Shown here one piece after another: positions 1-8,991 of a stretch of 64,000 nt of DNA. Every line of letters starts with the position of its first letter. Positions within the stretch are counted from its first letter, which is position 1. The notes beneath the pieces are model-generated. The model did no database searches. It saw only the letters and a list, made by a program, of their open reading frames with translations, and was not told the origin of the DNA. Origin of the DNA: Aliidiomarina soli (GTDB lineage Bacteria; Pseudomonadota; Gammaproteobacteria; Enterobacterales; Alteromonadaceae); assembly GCF_003986975.1 (NCBI RefSeq), contig NZ_PIPO01000002.1, positions 542,047 through 606,046 of the forward strand. Direction: 5' to 3'. Made by a program: the position numbers and the translations under genes.

Positions 1-676
1 CGGTGTTAATACCAATCAGGTTGCCGCGCAGGTCGACCAGGGCACCGCCCGAGTTGCCACTGTTAATTGCAGCATCGGTTTGAATAAAGTTTTCCAGGCG
101 GTCGGCACCGAAACCACCGCGACCGAGCGCTGACACAATGCCTGAGGTGACGGTCTGACCGAGTCCGAATGGATTGCCAATGGCGACGACGAAATCACCA
201 ACTCGCATGTCATCGGAATCGCCAATCGCGATCGCAGTCAGGTTATCGGGGCCTTCAATTTTTAATAAGGCAATATCGCTTTGCTCGTCGCGACCCAGTA
301 CCTGGGCAGCAAACTGGCGGCCGTCTTTAAGCGTTACGGTGATATCGGTGGCTTCATCGATAACATGGTTATTGGTCACCACATAACCGGCTTCAGCATC
401 GATAATGACCCCGGAGCCCAGGCCGCGGAACGGTTGTTCGCGGGTGCCATTTTGCGGCGCATTAGGGCCAAAGAAAAACTGAAAAGCATCGGGCAGGCGC
501 TGCTGCGTGATGCGGGTTCCTTCGACGGAGATGTTGACCACCGCGGGTGTAACCTGCTCCAGCATGGGAGCAAGGGTAGGAACTTCTTTTGAATTGGTAG
601 AAAACGGAATTTGCGCATGCGCCGGGGTAAGTACCAGCGCACTTGCTGCAAGAAATAAAAGCACAAGCTTTTTCAT
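1..676 (-). CDS. degQ: DegQ/DegP-type periplasmic serine protease (3' end cut by window edge)
   Basis: HtrA-family trypsin-like protease that degrades or refolds damaged envelope proteins. The start ATG is at 676 on the minus strand. Residues 1-22 form a signal peptide (MKKLVLLFLAASALVLTPAHA). The catalytic triad is visible: His104 in TNNHVI, Asp134 in SDIALL and Ser209 in GNSGGAL. The Q-rich LA-loop region (around residues 60-80) resembles DegQ/DegP more than the membrane-anchored DegS, because a cleavable signal is present. The PDZ domains lie beyond the left edge. It is transcribed leftward, as is zapG behind it with a 95-bp gap. The protease identity is secure; DegQ versus DegP cannot be settled from this fragment. 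Confidence 0.9.
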   Translation of the reverse strand, partial: MKKLVLLFLAASALVLTPAHAQIPFSTNSKEVPTLAPMLEQVTPAVVNISVEGTRITQQRLPDAFQFFFGPNAPQNGTREQPFRGLGSGVIIDAEAGYVVTNNHVIDEATDITVTLKDGRQFAAQVLGRDEQSDIALLKIEGPDNLTAIAIGDSDDMRVGDFVVAIGNPFGLGQTVTSGIVSALGRGGFGADRLENFIQTDAAINSGNSGGALVDLRGNLIGINT

Positions 677-771
677 GGTTTTATAGCTCCAGCATTAACA
701 ACAAGGGAATCGAAGTTAGAGACTGCTGAAGCTATTAATAAGTTCGGATTTTTTTAATTCAAGAGGTTAAA

Positions 772-1224
772 TTAATTACGGTCGCGGGACGAGTAGTCTT
801 CGTCATTACGAAACAGTCCGCTGCTGCCACCTTCAGAATAATCACGGGGTGCTGCATCACCCGGGCGATCAGGATGCGACTGGTCGTTGTCGAGCGCCTT
901 GGCAGCGCGCAATTGACGGATGGTGTCGGCAGAGAAGAAAGGTAATGGCTGCTGCCATTCTTTTTCCTGTTGCAGCAGTTGCTGGCTGTCACTCAGAAAC
1001 GCATTGAGCTTGGTCTGGGTGTCATTCAGATCTTCAGCTAATTGCCGCGCCGTTTCAAAATGTTCGAAAACATCTTTGCGGTAGGCGTCAAACTGTTCTT
1101 TATTGGCTGCTACCTGAGCTTCAAGCTGGGCAGAGTCAGAATGAGAAGAAAGATAGTACCGAGCTGCGAAGAAGCCGATGACAGCGCCGACGATAACCAG
1201 CAGCAAACCAATGAGCCAATCCAT
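772..1224 (-). CDS. zapG: YhcB/ZapG family inner-membrane division protein (DUF1043)
   Basis: 150-aa protein with one N-terminal membrane helix (residues 3-22, MDWLIGLLLVIVGAVIGFFAA) followed by a coiled coil (about 30-95) and a polar tail. This is the layout of YhcB/ZapG, which links cell division with envelope growth in E. coli. The synteny degQ-zapG-zapE is the classical gammaproteobacterial order. The gene is divergent from zapE; the two share an 88-102-bp promoter region. The tail (residues 110-150) is rich in D, R and S and looks disordered. Confidence 0.85.
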   Translation of the reverse strand: MDWLIGLLLVIVGAVIGFFAARYYLSSHSDSAQLEAQVAANKEQFDAYRKDVFEHFETARQLAEDLNDTQTKLNAFLSDSQQLLQQEKEWQQPLPFFSADTIRQLRAAKALDNDQSHPDRPGDAAPRDYSEGGSSGLFRNDEDYSSRDRN

Positions 1225-1326
1225 AATGACATCTCCCGAAAATGCTAATTTATATTGGATTATGATACCATGCTTTGCCCGACACGATAGTGGGTTTTTC
1301 TCAATCTGGCAGTGGTAAGCGCAGTG

Positions 1327-2433
1327 ATGACACCCAAAGAATTATATCAAAGAGACCTTAGTAGTCATGGTTTTAGCCATGATCCGGCGCAACAAAACGC
1401 AGTCAACCATTTACAACGTCTTTACGATGATCTGCTGGCCACCGAGCAGCCTCAACGACATGGTTTGTTGGGTAAGCTAAAGAATGCGTTCGGTGGAGGT
1501 CAGGCGGAGAAAGTGAAAGGCCTGTATTTCTGGGGCGGCGTCGGACGCGGCAAGACCTATCTGGTTGATACCTTTTACAACGCATTGCCTTTTGAACGTA
1601 AAATGCGCATCCATTTTCATCGCTTCATGCATCGTGTCCACGATGAACTCAAGCAACTTAAAGGGCGTTCTGATCCGTTGCCGCTAATAGCAGACAAGTT
1701 TGCAGAGGAAGCACGGGTACTCTGTTTCGATGAGTTTTTTGTGCAGGATATTACTGATGCGATGATTTTGGGTACCCTGATGCAAGAGCTGTTCAAGCGC
1801 GGGGTAGTGCTGGTTGCAACGTCAAATATAGTGCCGGATGAACTTTATAAGAACGGATTGCAGCGACAACGCTTTGTGCCGGCGATTGAGTTGATTAACG
1901 CCCACTGTGAGGTGGTTAACGTGGATGGCGGGATTGACTACCGAATGCGTACCCTGACTCAGGCGGAAATTTTCCACTCGCCACTGGATGACGACGCCGA
2001 TGAGAACCTGGTGACCTACTTTAAGCAACTGGCACCGGACCATCAGGCGCATTCTACCGGCAAACCGATTGTCGTGAATGGACGTGAAATTGCGACCCGC
2101 ATGGAAGCCGATGACGTCGCTATGTTTGAATTTGACGTGTTGTGTGGTGGGCCGCGCAGCCAGAATGATTACATGGAACTGTCCCGCCTTTACCATGCGG
2201 TGTTGCTGGCAAACGTGCGTCAGATGGGCGAAAAGAATGATGATATCAGCCGCCGCTTTATTGCCCTGGTGGACGAGTTCTATGAGCGCCACGTCAAGCT
2301 GATTATGTCAGCCGAAGTTGCGCTGGAAGAGTTGTATAGTGGCGGTCGCCTTAGCTTTGAGTTTAAACGCTGTATCAGCCGTCTGCAGGAGATGCAGTCG
2401 CACGAATACCTCGCTCGCGAGCACCTTGCGTAA
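1327..2433 (+). CDS. zapE: Cell division ATPase ZapE (AFG1/YhcM family)
   Basis: AFG1-family P-loop ATPase. In E. coli ZapE associates with the Z-ring at late constriction. The Walker A motif is GGVGRGKT and the Walker B-like motif is CFDEFFV, followed by an AAA-type sensor stretch (VLVATSN). An in-frame GTG exists at 1312, but the ATG at 1327 gives MTPKELYQRDL, which matches the usual N-terminus of marine gammaproteobacterial homologues, so I chose it. Length 368 aa is normal for the family. It is divergent from zapG and followed by a hairpin and the rplM promoter, so it is probably monocistronic. Confidence 0.88.
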   Translation: MTPKELYQRDLSSHGFSHDPAQQNAVNHLQRLYDDLLATEQPQRHGLLGKLKNAFGGGQAEKVKGLYFWGGVGRGKTYLVDTFYNALPFERKMRIHFHRFMHRVHDELKQLKGRSDPLPLIADKFAEEARVLCFDEFFVQDITDAMILGTLMQELFKRGVVLVATSNIVPDELYKNGLQRQRFVPAIELINAHCEVVNVDGGIDYRMRTLTQAEIFHSPLDDDADENLVTYFKQLAPDHQAHSTGKPIVVNGREIATRMEADDVAMFEFDVLCGGPRSQNDYMELSRLYHAVLLANVRQMGEKNDDISRRFIALVDEFYERHVKLIMSAEVALEELYSGGRLSFEFKRCISRLQEMQSHEYLAREHLA

Positions 2434-2467
2434 TTCAACATTCAAGCCCCGCGCCTGAATGTTGAAT
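2433..2467 (+). terminator. Hairpin terminator after zapE
   Basis: Perfect 12-bp inverted repeat (ATTCAACATTCA at 2433-2444, TGAATGTTGAAT at 2456-2467) with an 11-nt GC-rich loop, starting at the last base of the zapE stop codon. There is only a short T run after it, so it is a moderate intrinsic terminator candidate. Confidence 0.5.
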
Positions 2468-2484
2468 TTGCCGTGCGATCGTTG

Positions 2485-2514
2485 TTGAAAAACTAGCCTT
2501 GGTGCGTGTATAAT
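2485..2514 (+). promoter_or_regulatory. Sigma-70 promoter of rplM-rpsI
   Basis: TTGAAA at 2485-2490 and a perfect TATAAT at 2509-2514, 18-bp spacer. A GC-rich discriminator (CCGCGCC) follows, as expected for stringently controlled ribosomal protein promoters. The 5' leader to rplM is about 125 nt; in E. coli L13 acts on its own mRNA leader, so autoregulation here is plausible but not shown. Confidence 0.75.
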
Positions 2515-2648
2515 CCGCGCCAGCCCACGTTACCGGTAGCGATAAAACCCGAAAGGGACGTCGCAAGCCGTTATATATGTTGGCATTTCGCGGGGAAGCC
2601 CGGAATATGTCAGGTTGTGGAACTTATTAAACTGGGTAATTAAAAGTC

Positions 2649-3077
2649 ATGAAAACTTTTGTAGCTAAGCCAGAAAGCGTAAAACGCGACTGGTTCGTGG
2701 TAGACGCCACTGATAAAACACTTGGTCGTCTGGCCACTGAAATCGCTCGCCGTCTGCGTGGCAAGCACAAGGCTGAATACACGCCGCACGTTGACACTGG
2801 TGATTACATCATCGTTGTAAACGCTGAGAAAGTTGTTGTTACTGGTAATAAAACCACTGACAAAATGTACTACTCACACACCGGTTTCCCGGGTGGTATT
2901 AAAGAGATCAGCTTCGATAAGTTGCAGGCTAAGAAACCTGAAATGATTATCGAAAGCGCGGTAAAAGGCATGTTGCCACGTGGTCCGTTGGGTCGTGCCA
3001 TGTTCCGTAAGCTGAAAGTGTATGCAGGTGCTGAGCATAACCATATTGCTCAACAGCCTCAAACCCTTGATATTTAA
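2649..3077 (+). CDS. rplM: 50S ribosomal protein L13
   Basis: 142-aa L13, an early-assembly protein of the large subunit that binds 23S rRNA. The sequence is typical throughout: [20 protein letters not shown] at the start, [17 protein letters not shown], the central [10 protein letters not shown] and the C-terminal [16 protein letters not shown]. It is the first gene of the rplM-rpsI operon, 17 nt ahead of rpsI, and driven by the promoter at 2485-2514. Length equals the E. coli protein. Confidence 0.98.
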   Translation: MKTFVAKPESVKRDWFVVDATDKTLGRLATEIARRLRGKHKAEYTPHVDTGDYIIVVNAEKVVVTGNKTTDKMYYSHTGFPGGIKEISFDKLQAKKPEMIIESAVKGMLPRGPLGRAMFRKLKVYAGAEHNHIAQQPQTLDI

Positions 3078-3094
3078 TTACGGAGCAGATGAAA

Positions 3095-3487
3095 ATGGCA
3101 GATAATCAATACTACGGTACCGGTCGTCGCAAAAACTCGACTGCACGTGTTTTCCTGCGTCCAGGTAGCGGTGACATCAAAATTAACCAGCGTACTCTGG
3201 AAGAATACTTCGGTCGCGAAACGGCTCGCATGGTTGTTCGTCAGCCGCTAGAGCTGTTAGAAATGACTGAAAAATTCGACCTCTACGTGACTGTAACAGG
3301 TGGCGGTACTACTGGTCAGGCGGGCGCAATCCGTCACGGTATTACTCGTGCACTGATGCAGTACGACGAATCACTACGCCCTGAACTGCGTAAAGCGGGT
3401 TATGTTACTCGTGACGCGCGTCAGGTTGAGCGTAAGAAAGTCGGCTTGCATAAAGCACGTAAGCGTCCACAGTTCTCGAAGCGTTAA
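3095..3487 (+). CDS. rpsI: 30S ribosomal protein S9
   Basis: 130-aa S9 of the small-subunit head; its C-terminal tail reaches the P-site tRNA. It shows [20 protein letters not shown] at the start and the invariant C-terminal [17 protein letters not shown]. An in-frame ATG two codons upstream (3089) is only 3 nt from the GGAG at 3082-3085. The ATG at 3095 has a 9-nt spacing and matches the family start, so it is preferred. Last gene of the operon, followed by a strong terminator. Confidence 0.97.
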   Translation: MADNQYYGTGRRKNSTARVFLRPGSGDIKINQRTLEEYFGRETARMVVRQPLELLEMTEKFDLYVTVTGGGTTGQAGAIRHGITRALMQYDESLRPELRKAGYVTRDARQVERKKVGLHKARKRPQFSKR

Positions 3488-3516
3488 GTCGCCCGGGTTT
3501 CTGGACCTTATACAAA

Positions 3517-3541
3517 AACCGCGCTTCGGCGCGGTTTTTTT
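3517..3541 (+). terminator. Rho-independent terminator of rplM-rpsI
   Basis: 8-bp perfect stem AACCGCGC / GCGCGGTT with a stable TTCG tetraloop, followed by a T run to 3541. Confidence 0.92.
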
Positions 3542-3623
3542 GTGCCCGTTTTGCTCATCGCTTGCAGGTGGTATATTGCAATGCCAGGAGTACGAAGTAA
3601 GTGACTGCATCCGGAAAATCTAA

Positions 3624-4658
3624 ATGAAATCAGTTAAAGCTGCACTGTTAAAACTGCTTACCCGCCTGGCAACATTGGTTCAGGACCATCCCGGGCTAAT
3701 GGCAGCGTTCGGTTTTGCCTCCGGACTGGCCAGTTTTTTTCTGGTTGAGCGTAACGAATCACTGGCACAGATGATAGCGGTGCTGATGCTGCTTAGCTGG
3801 GCATGGCTTATTCTGGAGCGCTGGTTACGTCTGGGTATTATCAAGCGGTTTGGCTTCAAAATGCCCCCTGCAGTGATGCGGTTTGCAACCCAGATGGTGC
3901 ATCAGGAAAGCCTCTTTTTTACCCTTCCATTTTTTCTCGCGGCAACCACCTGGAATCACGGTCAGCTGGTGTTTACGCTGTTACTGATTACCTGCGCGCT
4001 TATCTCCCTGATTGACCCTATCTATTACAACTGGCTGGCTCCCAAGCGCGGACTTTTTGTCGCTTTCCATGCGCTCACTCTCTTTGCCGTGCTACTGGTG
4101 GTTAGCCCTCTGTTACTCAATCTGGACACGGGCCAAAGTCTGGTACTGGCGCTTGTTTTAGCCTTGTTGTTCAGTCTACCCAGTCTCAAGGGATTCATAC
4201 CCAGCGGCCGCTGGTGGCGCTTGCCGCTGATATCTCTGATGCTGGTTGTGATGGCGACGGGCGCCTGGCAGATACGCAGCTGGATCCCGCCAGCGTCGTT
4301 GCGCATGACAGAGATCACGTTGTCTCAGCAAATGGATCGTGAACTACGGGCCCCCGGGGACAGTATTCGAAACATAGAGGTGGCCAGTCTTCACCGCGAC
4401 GGGCTCTTTGCCTGGACTGCGGTACGGGCCCCACGAGGTCTCAACGAACGCATTCACCACCTGTGGTTACTAAATGGCAACGAGGTTGATCGTATTACTC
4501 TGGATATCGTCGGCGGCCGCGATCAGGGCTATCGCGCCTGGACACATAAGCTTAATTTCCCGGTTAACGCGGAAGGTAACTGGCAGGTACGGGTGGTTAC
4601 TGACTCGGGGCAGTTAATAGGCCTGACCCGCTTTACCGTGGAACCTGCCTCAGAGTAA
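3624..4658 (+). CDS. Multi-pass membrane protein, DUF5924/DUF2914 type
   Basis: 344 aa. The N-terminal two thirds contain about seven to eight hydrophobic helices (about residues 25-45, 48-66, 95-115, 116-130, 143-162, 167-187, 195-215). The soluble C-terminal part (about 240-344) looks like a DUF2914 domain, with the signature GNWQVRVVTDSGQLIGLTRF near the end. DUF5924/DUF2914 proteins have no established function. It lies alone between the rpsI terminator and a convergent secreted protein gene. Family assignment is from motif recall, so moderate. Confidence 0.65.
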   Translation: MKSVKAALLKLLTRLATLVQDHPGLMAAFGFASGLASFFLVERNESLAQMIAVLMLLSWAWLILERWLRLGIIKRFGFKMPPAVMRFATQMVHQESLFFTLPFFLAATTWNHGQLVFTLLLITCALISLIDPIYYNWLAPKRGLFVAFHALTLFAVLLVVSPLLLNLDTGQSLVLALVLALLFSLPSLKGFIPSGRWWRLPLISLMLVVMATGAWQIRSWIPPASLRMTEITLSQQMDRELRAPGDSIRNIEVASLHRDGLFAWTAVRAPRGLNERIHHLWLLNGNEVDRITLDIVGGRDQGYRAWTHKLNFPVNAEGNWQVRVVTDSGQLIGLTRFTVEPASE

Positions 4659-4661
4659 ACA

Positions 4662-4714
4662 ACCAGTGCCTGCCTGACGACGCGTTCATTCGGCGGCGCG
4701 AGCAGGGCACTGGT
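4662..4714. terminator. Inverted repeat between convergent genes
   Basis: ACCAGTGCC at 4662-4670 pairs with GGCACTGGT at 4706-4714 around a GC-rich loop. It lies between the convergent 3' ends of the DUF5924 gene and the leftward secreted protein gene, and may terminate both. No clear T tract. Confidence 0.35.
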
Positions 4715-4721
4715 AACCCGT

Positions 4722-5309
4722 TTAATGGAGCGCTGCTACCTTGACGGAGTCGTCGATACGTCGGGCAATTGAGTAGCTCATGTTGCGGACGCCGGTATGC
4801 TCCATACCATAGGTATCAATTTCCCCTGCCTGTATCAGTTGTTGATTATGCAAAGAGACCAAACTCAGGCTGAATTCATTTTTATAGCGGTTAATGTAGC
4901 AACCGTTACGGCTAATGCCGAAATGCGCTCTGTGCGCCCGCTCAGGCGACACCTCAGTAAAGCGTAAGACTGCGGGGTTGGGCTGGTACGACAAACCTGT
5001 CCAACTGATAAAAAGTAGATGGTCGGCATTCTCTTGCTGTGCAAGTTCCACAAAGGCCTGACCATCATTGACATCAATGCCGTCGCCAATAGAGCGTAGT
5101 GATGTACAGCTCATGCCTGGATTCTGTTCGACCACGTACTCGCAATATGAGGTTTCAAGAACCCTGCTTGCATTGGCATCAGCAAAGGTAGCTAACACTG
5201 CAACATGCTGCACTTCTGGCTGTACGCCAGGTTGCTTAATAGTCTCGGTAGGAGTCGCTGCAACCGAAAAGGCGGCGATGAGGGATGAAATGAGTGGTGT
5301 GCTTAGCAT
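4722..5309 (-). CDS. Secreted protein of unknown function
   Basis: 195 aa with a signal-peptide-like start (MLSTPLISSLIAAFSVAATP, probable cleavage near residue 18-22), so exported to the periplasm or beyond. Four or so Cys residues (YCEYV, MSCTSL, GCYIN) could form disulfides. I do not recognise a family. The middle (LLFISWTGLSYQPNPAVLRF) and the C-terminus look like an alternating beta fold. It faces the DUF5924 gene and is divergent from petA, separated by a 360-bp region. Codon use is like its neighbours, so there is no sign of recent transfer. Confidence 0.6.
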   Translation of the reverse strand: MLSTPLISSLIAAFSVAATPTETIKQPGVQPEVQHVAVLATFADANASRVLETSYCEYVVEQNPGMSCTSLRSIGDGIDVNDGQAFVELAQQENADHLLFISWTGLSYQPNPAVLRFTEVSPERAHRAHFGISRNGCYINRYKNEFSLSLVSLHNQQLIQAGEIDTYGMEHTGVRNMSYSIARRIDDSVKVAALH

Positions 5310-5669
5310 ATCCTGCCCCTTATGCTTTTAAGTTTGCTTCCATTAACAGCTCGTCGAGACGAAAATTGGATGTGTTTTGCGGTATCGACATGGATTGAGT
5401 ATTATTTATACAGTTAGAAATGGCAAGACGCCTTGCCAAAAGGTGTCACGCCGATCTTCCCGGCTCTTTGTTTGTTACCTGCCAGCCCAGAAATATTCTT
5501 TGATTCGCTGAGTCTTTCATTCGCTGAGTATTAAGCACGTATAAAGAGGTGCCTAGCCTTGTAAAAGGTAGGGCTTTTCTTTATCATCACGCTTGATAAA
5601 TTTGTCACAATAAAATTAGTTTTTCGCTGCGGATGCCTCCGTCAAGCGTCCAAAACTGGAGATAAATGG
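5310..5669. other. 360-bp intergenic region upstream of petA
   Basis: Divergent control region between the secreted protein gene and petABC. It contains an 11-bp direct repeat, ATTCGCTGAGT, at 5503-5513 and 5519-5529 (16-bp period). A TTGATA at 5593-5598 could be a -35 element for pet, but no convincing -10 sits at the right distance. No convincing ORF seen. Confidence 0.5.
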
Positions 5670-6263
5670 ATGAGCAATGCGCCTGTAGATAAAGGCCGCC
5701 GTCGGTTCCTGACTGTTGCTACCTCTGTTGTAGGTGGTGCAGGAGCTCTCGCTGCTGCCGTGCCTTTCATTGCTTCATGGAGTCCGAGTGTGCGAGCGCG
5801 TCTCGCCGGGGCTCCTGTTGAAATGAAAATCGACAAGATAGAGCCGGGCCAGCTGGTCAGAACTGAATGGCAAGGCCGACCTGTGTGGGTCATTCGTCGG
5901 ACCCCAGAAATGCTGGAATCGTTAAGCCTGACTGATGACGAAGTCCGCGACCCTGAGTCGGACCAACCGCAGCAACCTGAATACGCTAAGAACAAACACC
6001 GTTCGATTGACCCTGAATGGTTTGTCGCGGTCGGTGTGTGTACCCATTTAGGCTGCTCTCCACAGTTTTTGCCGCGTAATTTCGGCGATATGGACGGCGT
6101 TGACTCAGGCTTCTTCTGCCCCTGCCATGGTTCGCGTTTTGACATCGCAGGGCGTGTTTTCCAGGGCGTGCCAGCACCAACCAACCTTGTCGTACCGCCA
6201 TATCACTTTATCGACGACGCCACTATTTTGATTGGTCTTGGTGAAGACGAGGGGGCTGTATAA
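5670..6263 (+). CDS. petA: Ubiquinol-cytochrome c reductase, Rieske iron-sulfur subunit
   Basis: 197-aa Rieske protein of the bc1 complex; carries electrons from quinol at the Qo site to cytochrome c1. The N-terminus has a Tat-like RRRFL motif (residues 10-14) followed by the membrane anchor (about 15-36). The 2Fe-2S ligands are visible: Cys124 and His126 in CTHLGC, Cys150 and His153 in CPCHGS; Cys129 and Cys152 would form the stabilising disulfide. It overlaps petB by one base (TAATG), so translation is coupled. Confidence 0.97.
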   Translation: MSNAPVDKGRRRFLTVATSVVGGAGALAAAVPFIASWSPSVRARLAGAPVEMKIDKIEPGQLVRTEWQGRPVWVIRRTPEMLESLSLTDDEVRDPESDQPQQPEYAKNKHRSIDPEWFVAVGVCTHLGCSPQFLPRNFGDMDGVDSGFFCPCHGSRFDIAGRVFQGVPAPTNLVVPPYHFIDDATILIGLGEDEGAV

Positions 6264-7525
6264 TGTCACGTATTATGAACTGGATAGACGAACGTATACC
6301 TTTCAGCAACTCGCTGAAGCTGCACGTGACGCAATATCCGGCACCAAAGAATTTTAACTTCTGGTACATCATGGGCTCACTGGCCCTGGTTGTGCTGGTA
6401 AACCAGATCGTGACCGGTATCTGGCTAACCATGAACTATAACCCGAGTGCTGACGGCGCCTTTGCCTCAATCGAATACATCATGCGTGATGTCGATTATG
6501 GCTGGCTGCTGCGCTATATGCACTCAACCGGGGCCTCCGCGTTTTTCGTGGTGGTTTATCTGCATATGTTCCGGGGCCTGATGTATGGGTCATACCAGCG
6601 TCCACGTGAACTACTGTGGATCTTCGGCATGCTGATCTTCCTTGTGCTAATGGCAGAAGCCTTTATGGGCTACTTGTTACCCTGGGGACAAATGTCGTTC
6701 TGGGGCGCGCAGGTTATTATTTCGCTGTTCGGTGCAATTCCGTTCGTCGGTGAAGATCTGACGACCTGGATCCGCGGCGACTTCGTTATTTCCGGTGCCA
6801 CACTGAACCGTTTCTTTGCCTTGCATGTAATTGCCTTACCGCTGGTATTGGTAATTCTGGTCTTCCTGCACCTGATTGCATTGCACGAAGTAGGTTCGAA
6901 CAACCCAGACGGTATCAACATTAAGAAACCAAAAGGGTCTGTGCCGGACGACGAGAAAGCACCATTTGAATTCCACGAGCGTTACACAGCGAAGAAAGAC
7001 ATTGTCGATGCTATCCCGTTCCATCCGTACTACACGGTTAAGGATCTGGTAGGTCTGGCAGGGTTCCTGATTCTGTTTGCCTGGGTGATTTTCTTTGCGC
7101 CGACGATGGGAGGTTTCTTCCTTGAGCCGCCTAACTTCCAGGCAGCCGATCCGATGAAAACACCGGAGCACATTGCGCCTGTTTGGTACTTCACGCCATT
7201 CTATGCAATTTTGCGTGCTATCCCGGATAAGCTACTCGGCGTTATCGCCATGTTCCTGGCCATCGTGTTCCTGTTCCTGATGCCTTGGTGGGACCGCTGT
7301 AAAGTACGTTCGGTTCGCTATCGCAGTACCTTGCACAAAGTGAACCTGACTGTGTTTGTTATCAGTTTCATTGCGCTAGGGTATCTGGGCGTCAAGCCAG
7401 CAACCGATGTGTACACTATTATGGCGCGTATCTTTACGTTCCTGTACTTCGCGTTCTTTATTGTGATGTGGTTCTACAGCAAAAACGAGCGCACTAAGCC
7501 ACTGCCAGAGAGGGTTACGAAATGA
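6263..7525 (+). CDS. petB: Ubiquinol-cytochrome c reductase, cytochrome b subunit
   Basis: 420-aa cytochrome b with eight predicted membrane helices; it binds two b hemes and forms the Qo and Qi quinone sites. Heme ligands are His87/His101 (helix B) and His188/His203 (helix D), with the usual 13-14 residue spacings. The Qo-site PEWY motif reads PVWY here (residues 306-309), a variant I recall for gammaproteobacterial bc1 complexes. It overlaps petC by four bases (ATGA). Confidence 0.97.
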   Translation: MSRIMNWIDERIPFSNSLKLHVTQYPAPKNFNFWYIMGSLALVVLVNQIVTGIWLTMNYNPSADGAFASIEYIMRDVDYGWLLRYMHSTGASAFFVVVYLHMFRGLMYGSYQRPRELLWIFGMLIFLVLMAEAFMGYLLPWGQMSFWGAQVIISLFGAIPFVGEDLTTWIRGDFVISGATLNRFFALHVIALPLVLVILVFLHLIALHEVGSNNPDGINIKKPKGSVPDDEKAPFEFHERYTAKKDIVDAIPFHPYYTVKDLVGLAGFLILFAWVIFFAPTMGGFFLEPPNFQAADPMKTPEHIAPVWYFTPFYAILRAIPDKLLGVIAMFLAIVFLFLMPWWDRCKVRSVRYRSTLHKVNLTVFVISFIALGYLGVKPATDVYTIMARIFTFLYFAFFIVMWFYSKNERTKPLPERVTK

Positions 7526-8256
7526 TTAAGCGTTTTCTTCTAGCCTTGGCTCTGCTTCTTCCGTCGGTCGCATTTGCGGCCGGCTACAGCGGACCGCTTG
7601 ATCGCGCGGACCACGACCTCAGTGACAAGGCGTCACTGCAGCGTGGGGCCCAACTTTATATGAACTACTGCCTGGCGTGTCACTCAATGCAGTATCAGCG
7701 CTACTCGCGTACCTTTGATGACCTGGATATTCCTCAGGAACTAGGCGAAGAGTTGCTGCAATTCACCAACGAGCCGGGCGGACATAAAACCTCTGCCATT
7801 GACGGCGATGCGTCTGCAGAGTGGTTCGGTCTGACACCGCCTGACTTAACTATGGTTGCGCGTGTCCGTGGTGCAGATTTCATCTACACTTACTTACGTT
7901 CTTTCTATGCTGACGACTCGCGTCCGTTTGGTGTTAACAACGACGTGTTTGAAAACGTTGGTATGCCGCACGTGCTCGAAGAGTTGCAGGGCACACCTCG
8001 CCGCGTTGAAGAACAGCGTATGGTTGATGGTGAAATGAAAGACGTGTACGTCGGTATTCGCGCCGATGGTAACGGGACAATGAGCCCGGAAGAGTTTGAC
8101 CAGGCGATGCTTGATCTGACTAACTTCCTGGTGTACACCGGCGAGCCTATGATCCTTGAGCGTCAGCGCATGGGTTATTTCGTTATTGGTTTCCTGATTG
8201 TTTTCTTAATTCTGACAATATTGCTGAAGAAAGAGTACTGGCGCGATATTAAGTAA
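7522..8256 (+). CDS. petC: Ubiquinol-cytochrome c reductase, cytochrome c1 subunit
   Basis: 244-aa cytochrome c1. A signal peptide (residues 1-19, ending AFA) exports it; the heme-binding CLACH is at residues 50-54, and the distal Met probably lies in NVGMPHVL. A C-terminal anchor (about residues 215-237, FVIGFLIVFLILTILL) keeps the head in the periplasm. Last gene of petABC. sspA follows after 75 nt, as in many gammaproteobacteria. Confidence 0.96.
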   Translation: MIKRFLLALALLLPSVAFAAGYSGPLDRADHDLSDKASLQRGAQLYMNYCLACHSMQYQRYSRTFDDLDIPQELGEELLQFTNEPGGHKTSAIDGDASAEWFGLTPPDLTMVARVRGADFIYTYLRSFYADDSRPFGVNNDVFENVGMPHVLEELQGTPRRVEEQRMVDGEMKDVYVGIRADGNGTMSPEEFDQAMLDLTNFLVYTGEPMILERQRMGYFVIGFLIVFLILTILLKKEYWRDIK

Positions 8257-8331
8257 TCGCCGCAGGATAAACCATAAAACATTGGGGGCGAAGTTCGCCC
8301 CCTTTGCTGTTTGCATAAACTGGAGAAAATC

Positions 8332-8967
8332 ATGGCTGTAGCTGCCAATAAACGTTCGGTAATGACCCTTTATTCTGGCAAAGACGATTTGTTCAGTCAT
8401 CAGGCCCGCATTGTGCTGGCTGAGAAAGGGGTGGGTGTTGAGATCAGCTTTGTCGAAGGTGATGAAAAACCGGAAGATCTGATTCAGTTGAATCCGTATC
8501 CGGATGCGGTACCGACTTTAGTCGACCGCGAGCTGGTTCTGTACAACTCAAAAATTATCATGGAATACCTTGATGAGCGTTTTCCGCATCCACCATTGAT
8601 GCCAGTTTATCCGGTCGCCCGTGGCAACAGCCGTTTAATGATGTATCGCATTGAACGAGACTGGTATGCATTGGCATCGACGATTCTGAAAGGCAGCAAC
8701 AAAGAAGCCAACCAGGCCCGACAGGAGCTGCGTGAAGGCTTGCTGGCACTGGCGCCGATGTTTGCTGACAGTGACTACTTCATGAGCGAAGAGTTCAGCC
8801 TGGTTGATTGCTATCTGGCGCCGCTATTATGGCGTTTACCGCAGTATAAGATTGAGTTAGAAGGTTCCACAGCGAAAGAGATTAAGCGGTATATGGTACG
8901 CCTGTTTGAGCGTCCATCATTCCAGAAGTCACTGACCGAAGCAGAGCGCGAATTAGCTCAGGGTTAA
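8332..8967 (+). CDS. sspA: Stringent starvation protein A
   Basis: 211-aa GST-fold RNA polymerase-associated protein. The N-terminal thioredoxin-like domain begins VMTLYSGKDDLFSHQARIVLAEKG; the rest is alpha-helical. In E. coli it affects transcription during starvation and acid stress and lacks glutathione binding. An upstream in-frame ATG (8311) exists, but the ATG at 8332 has TGGAG 6 nt before it, so I chose it. sspB follows after 24 nt. Confidence 0.93.
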   Translation: MAVAANKRSVMTLYSGKDDLFSHQARIVLAEKGVGVEISFVEGDEKPEDLIQLNPYPDAVPTLVDRELVLYNSKIIMEYLDERFPHPPLMPVYPVARGNSRLMMYRIERDWYALASTILKGSNKEANQARQELREGLLALAPMFADSDYFMSEEFSLVDCYLAPLLWRLPQYKIELEGSTAKEIKRYMVRLFERPSFQKSLTEAERELAQG

Positions 8968-8991
8968 TCCTGAGCTGCGCCAAGAGGGGTT

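Noticed and set aside
5593..5620. petABC promoter with TTGATA -35
   Set aside because: No acceptable -10 hexamer at 16-18 bp.
5642..6184. 180-codon minus-strand frame over petA
   Set aside because: Shadow of the Rieske gene.
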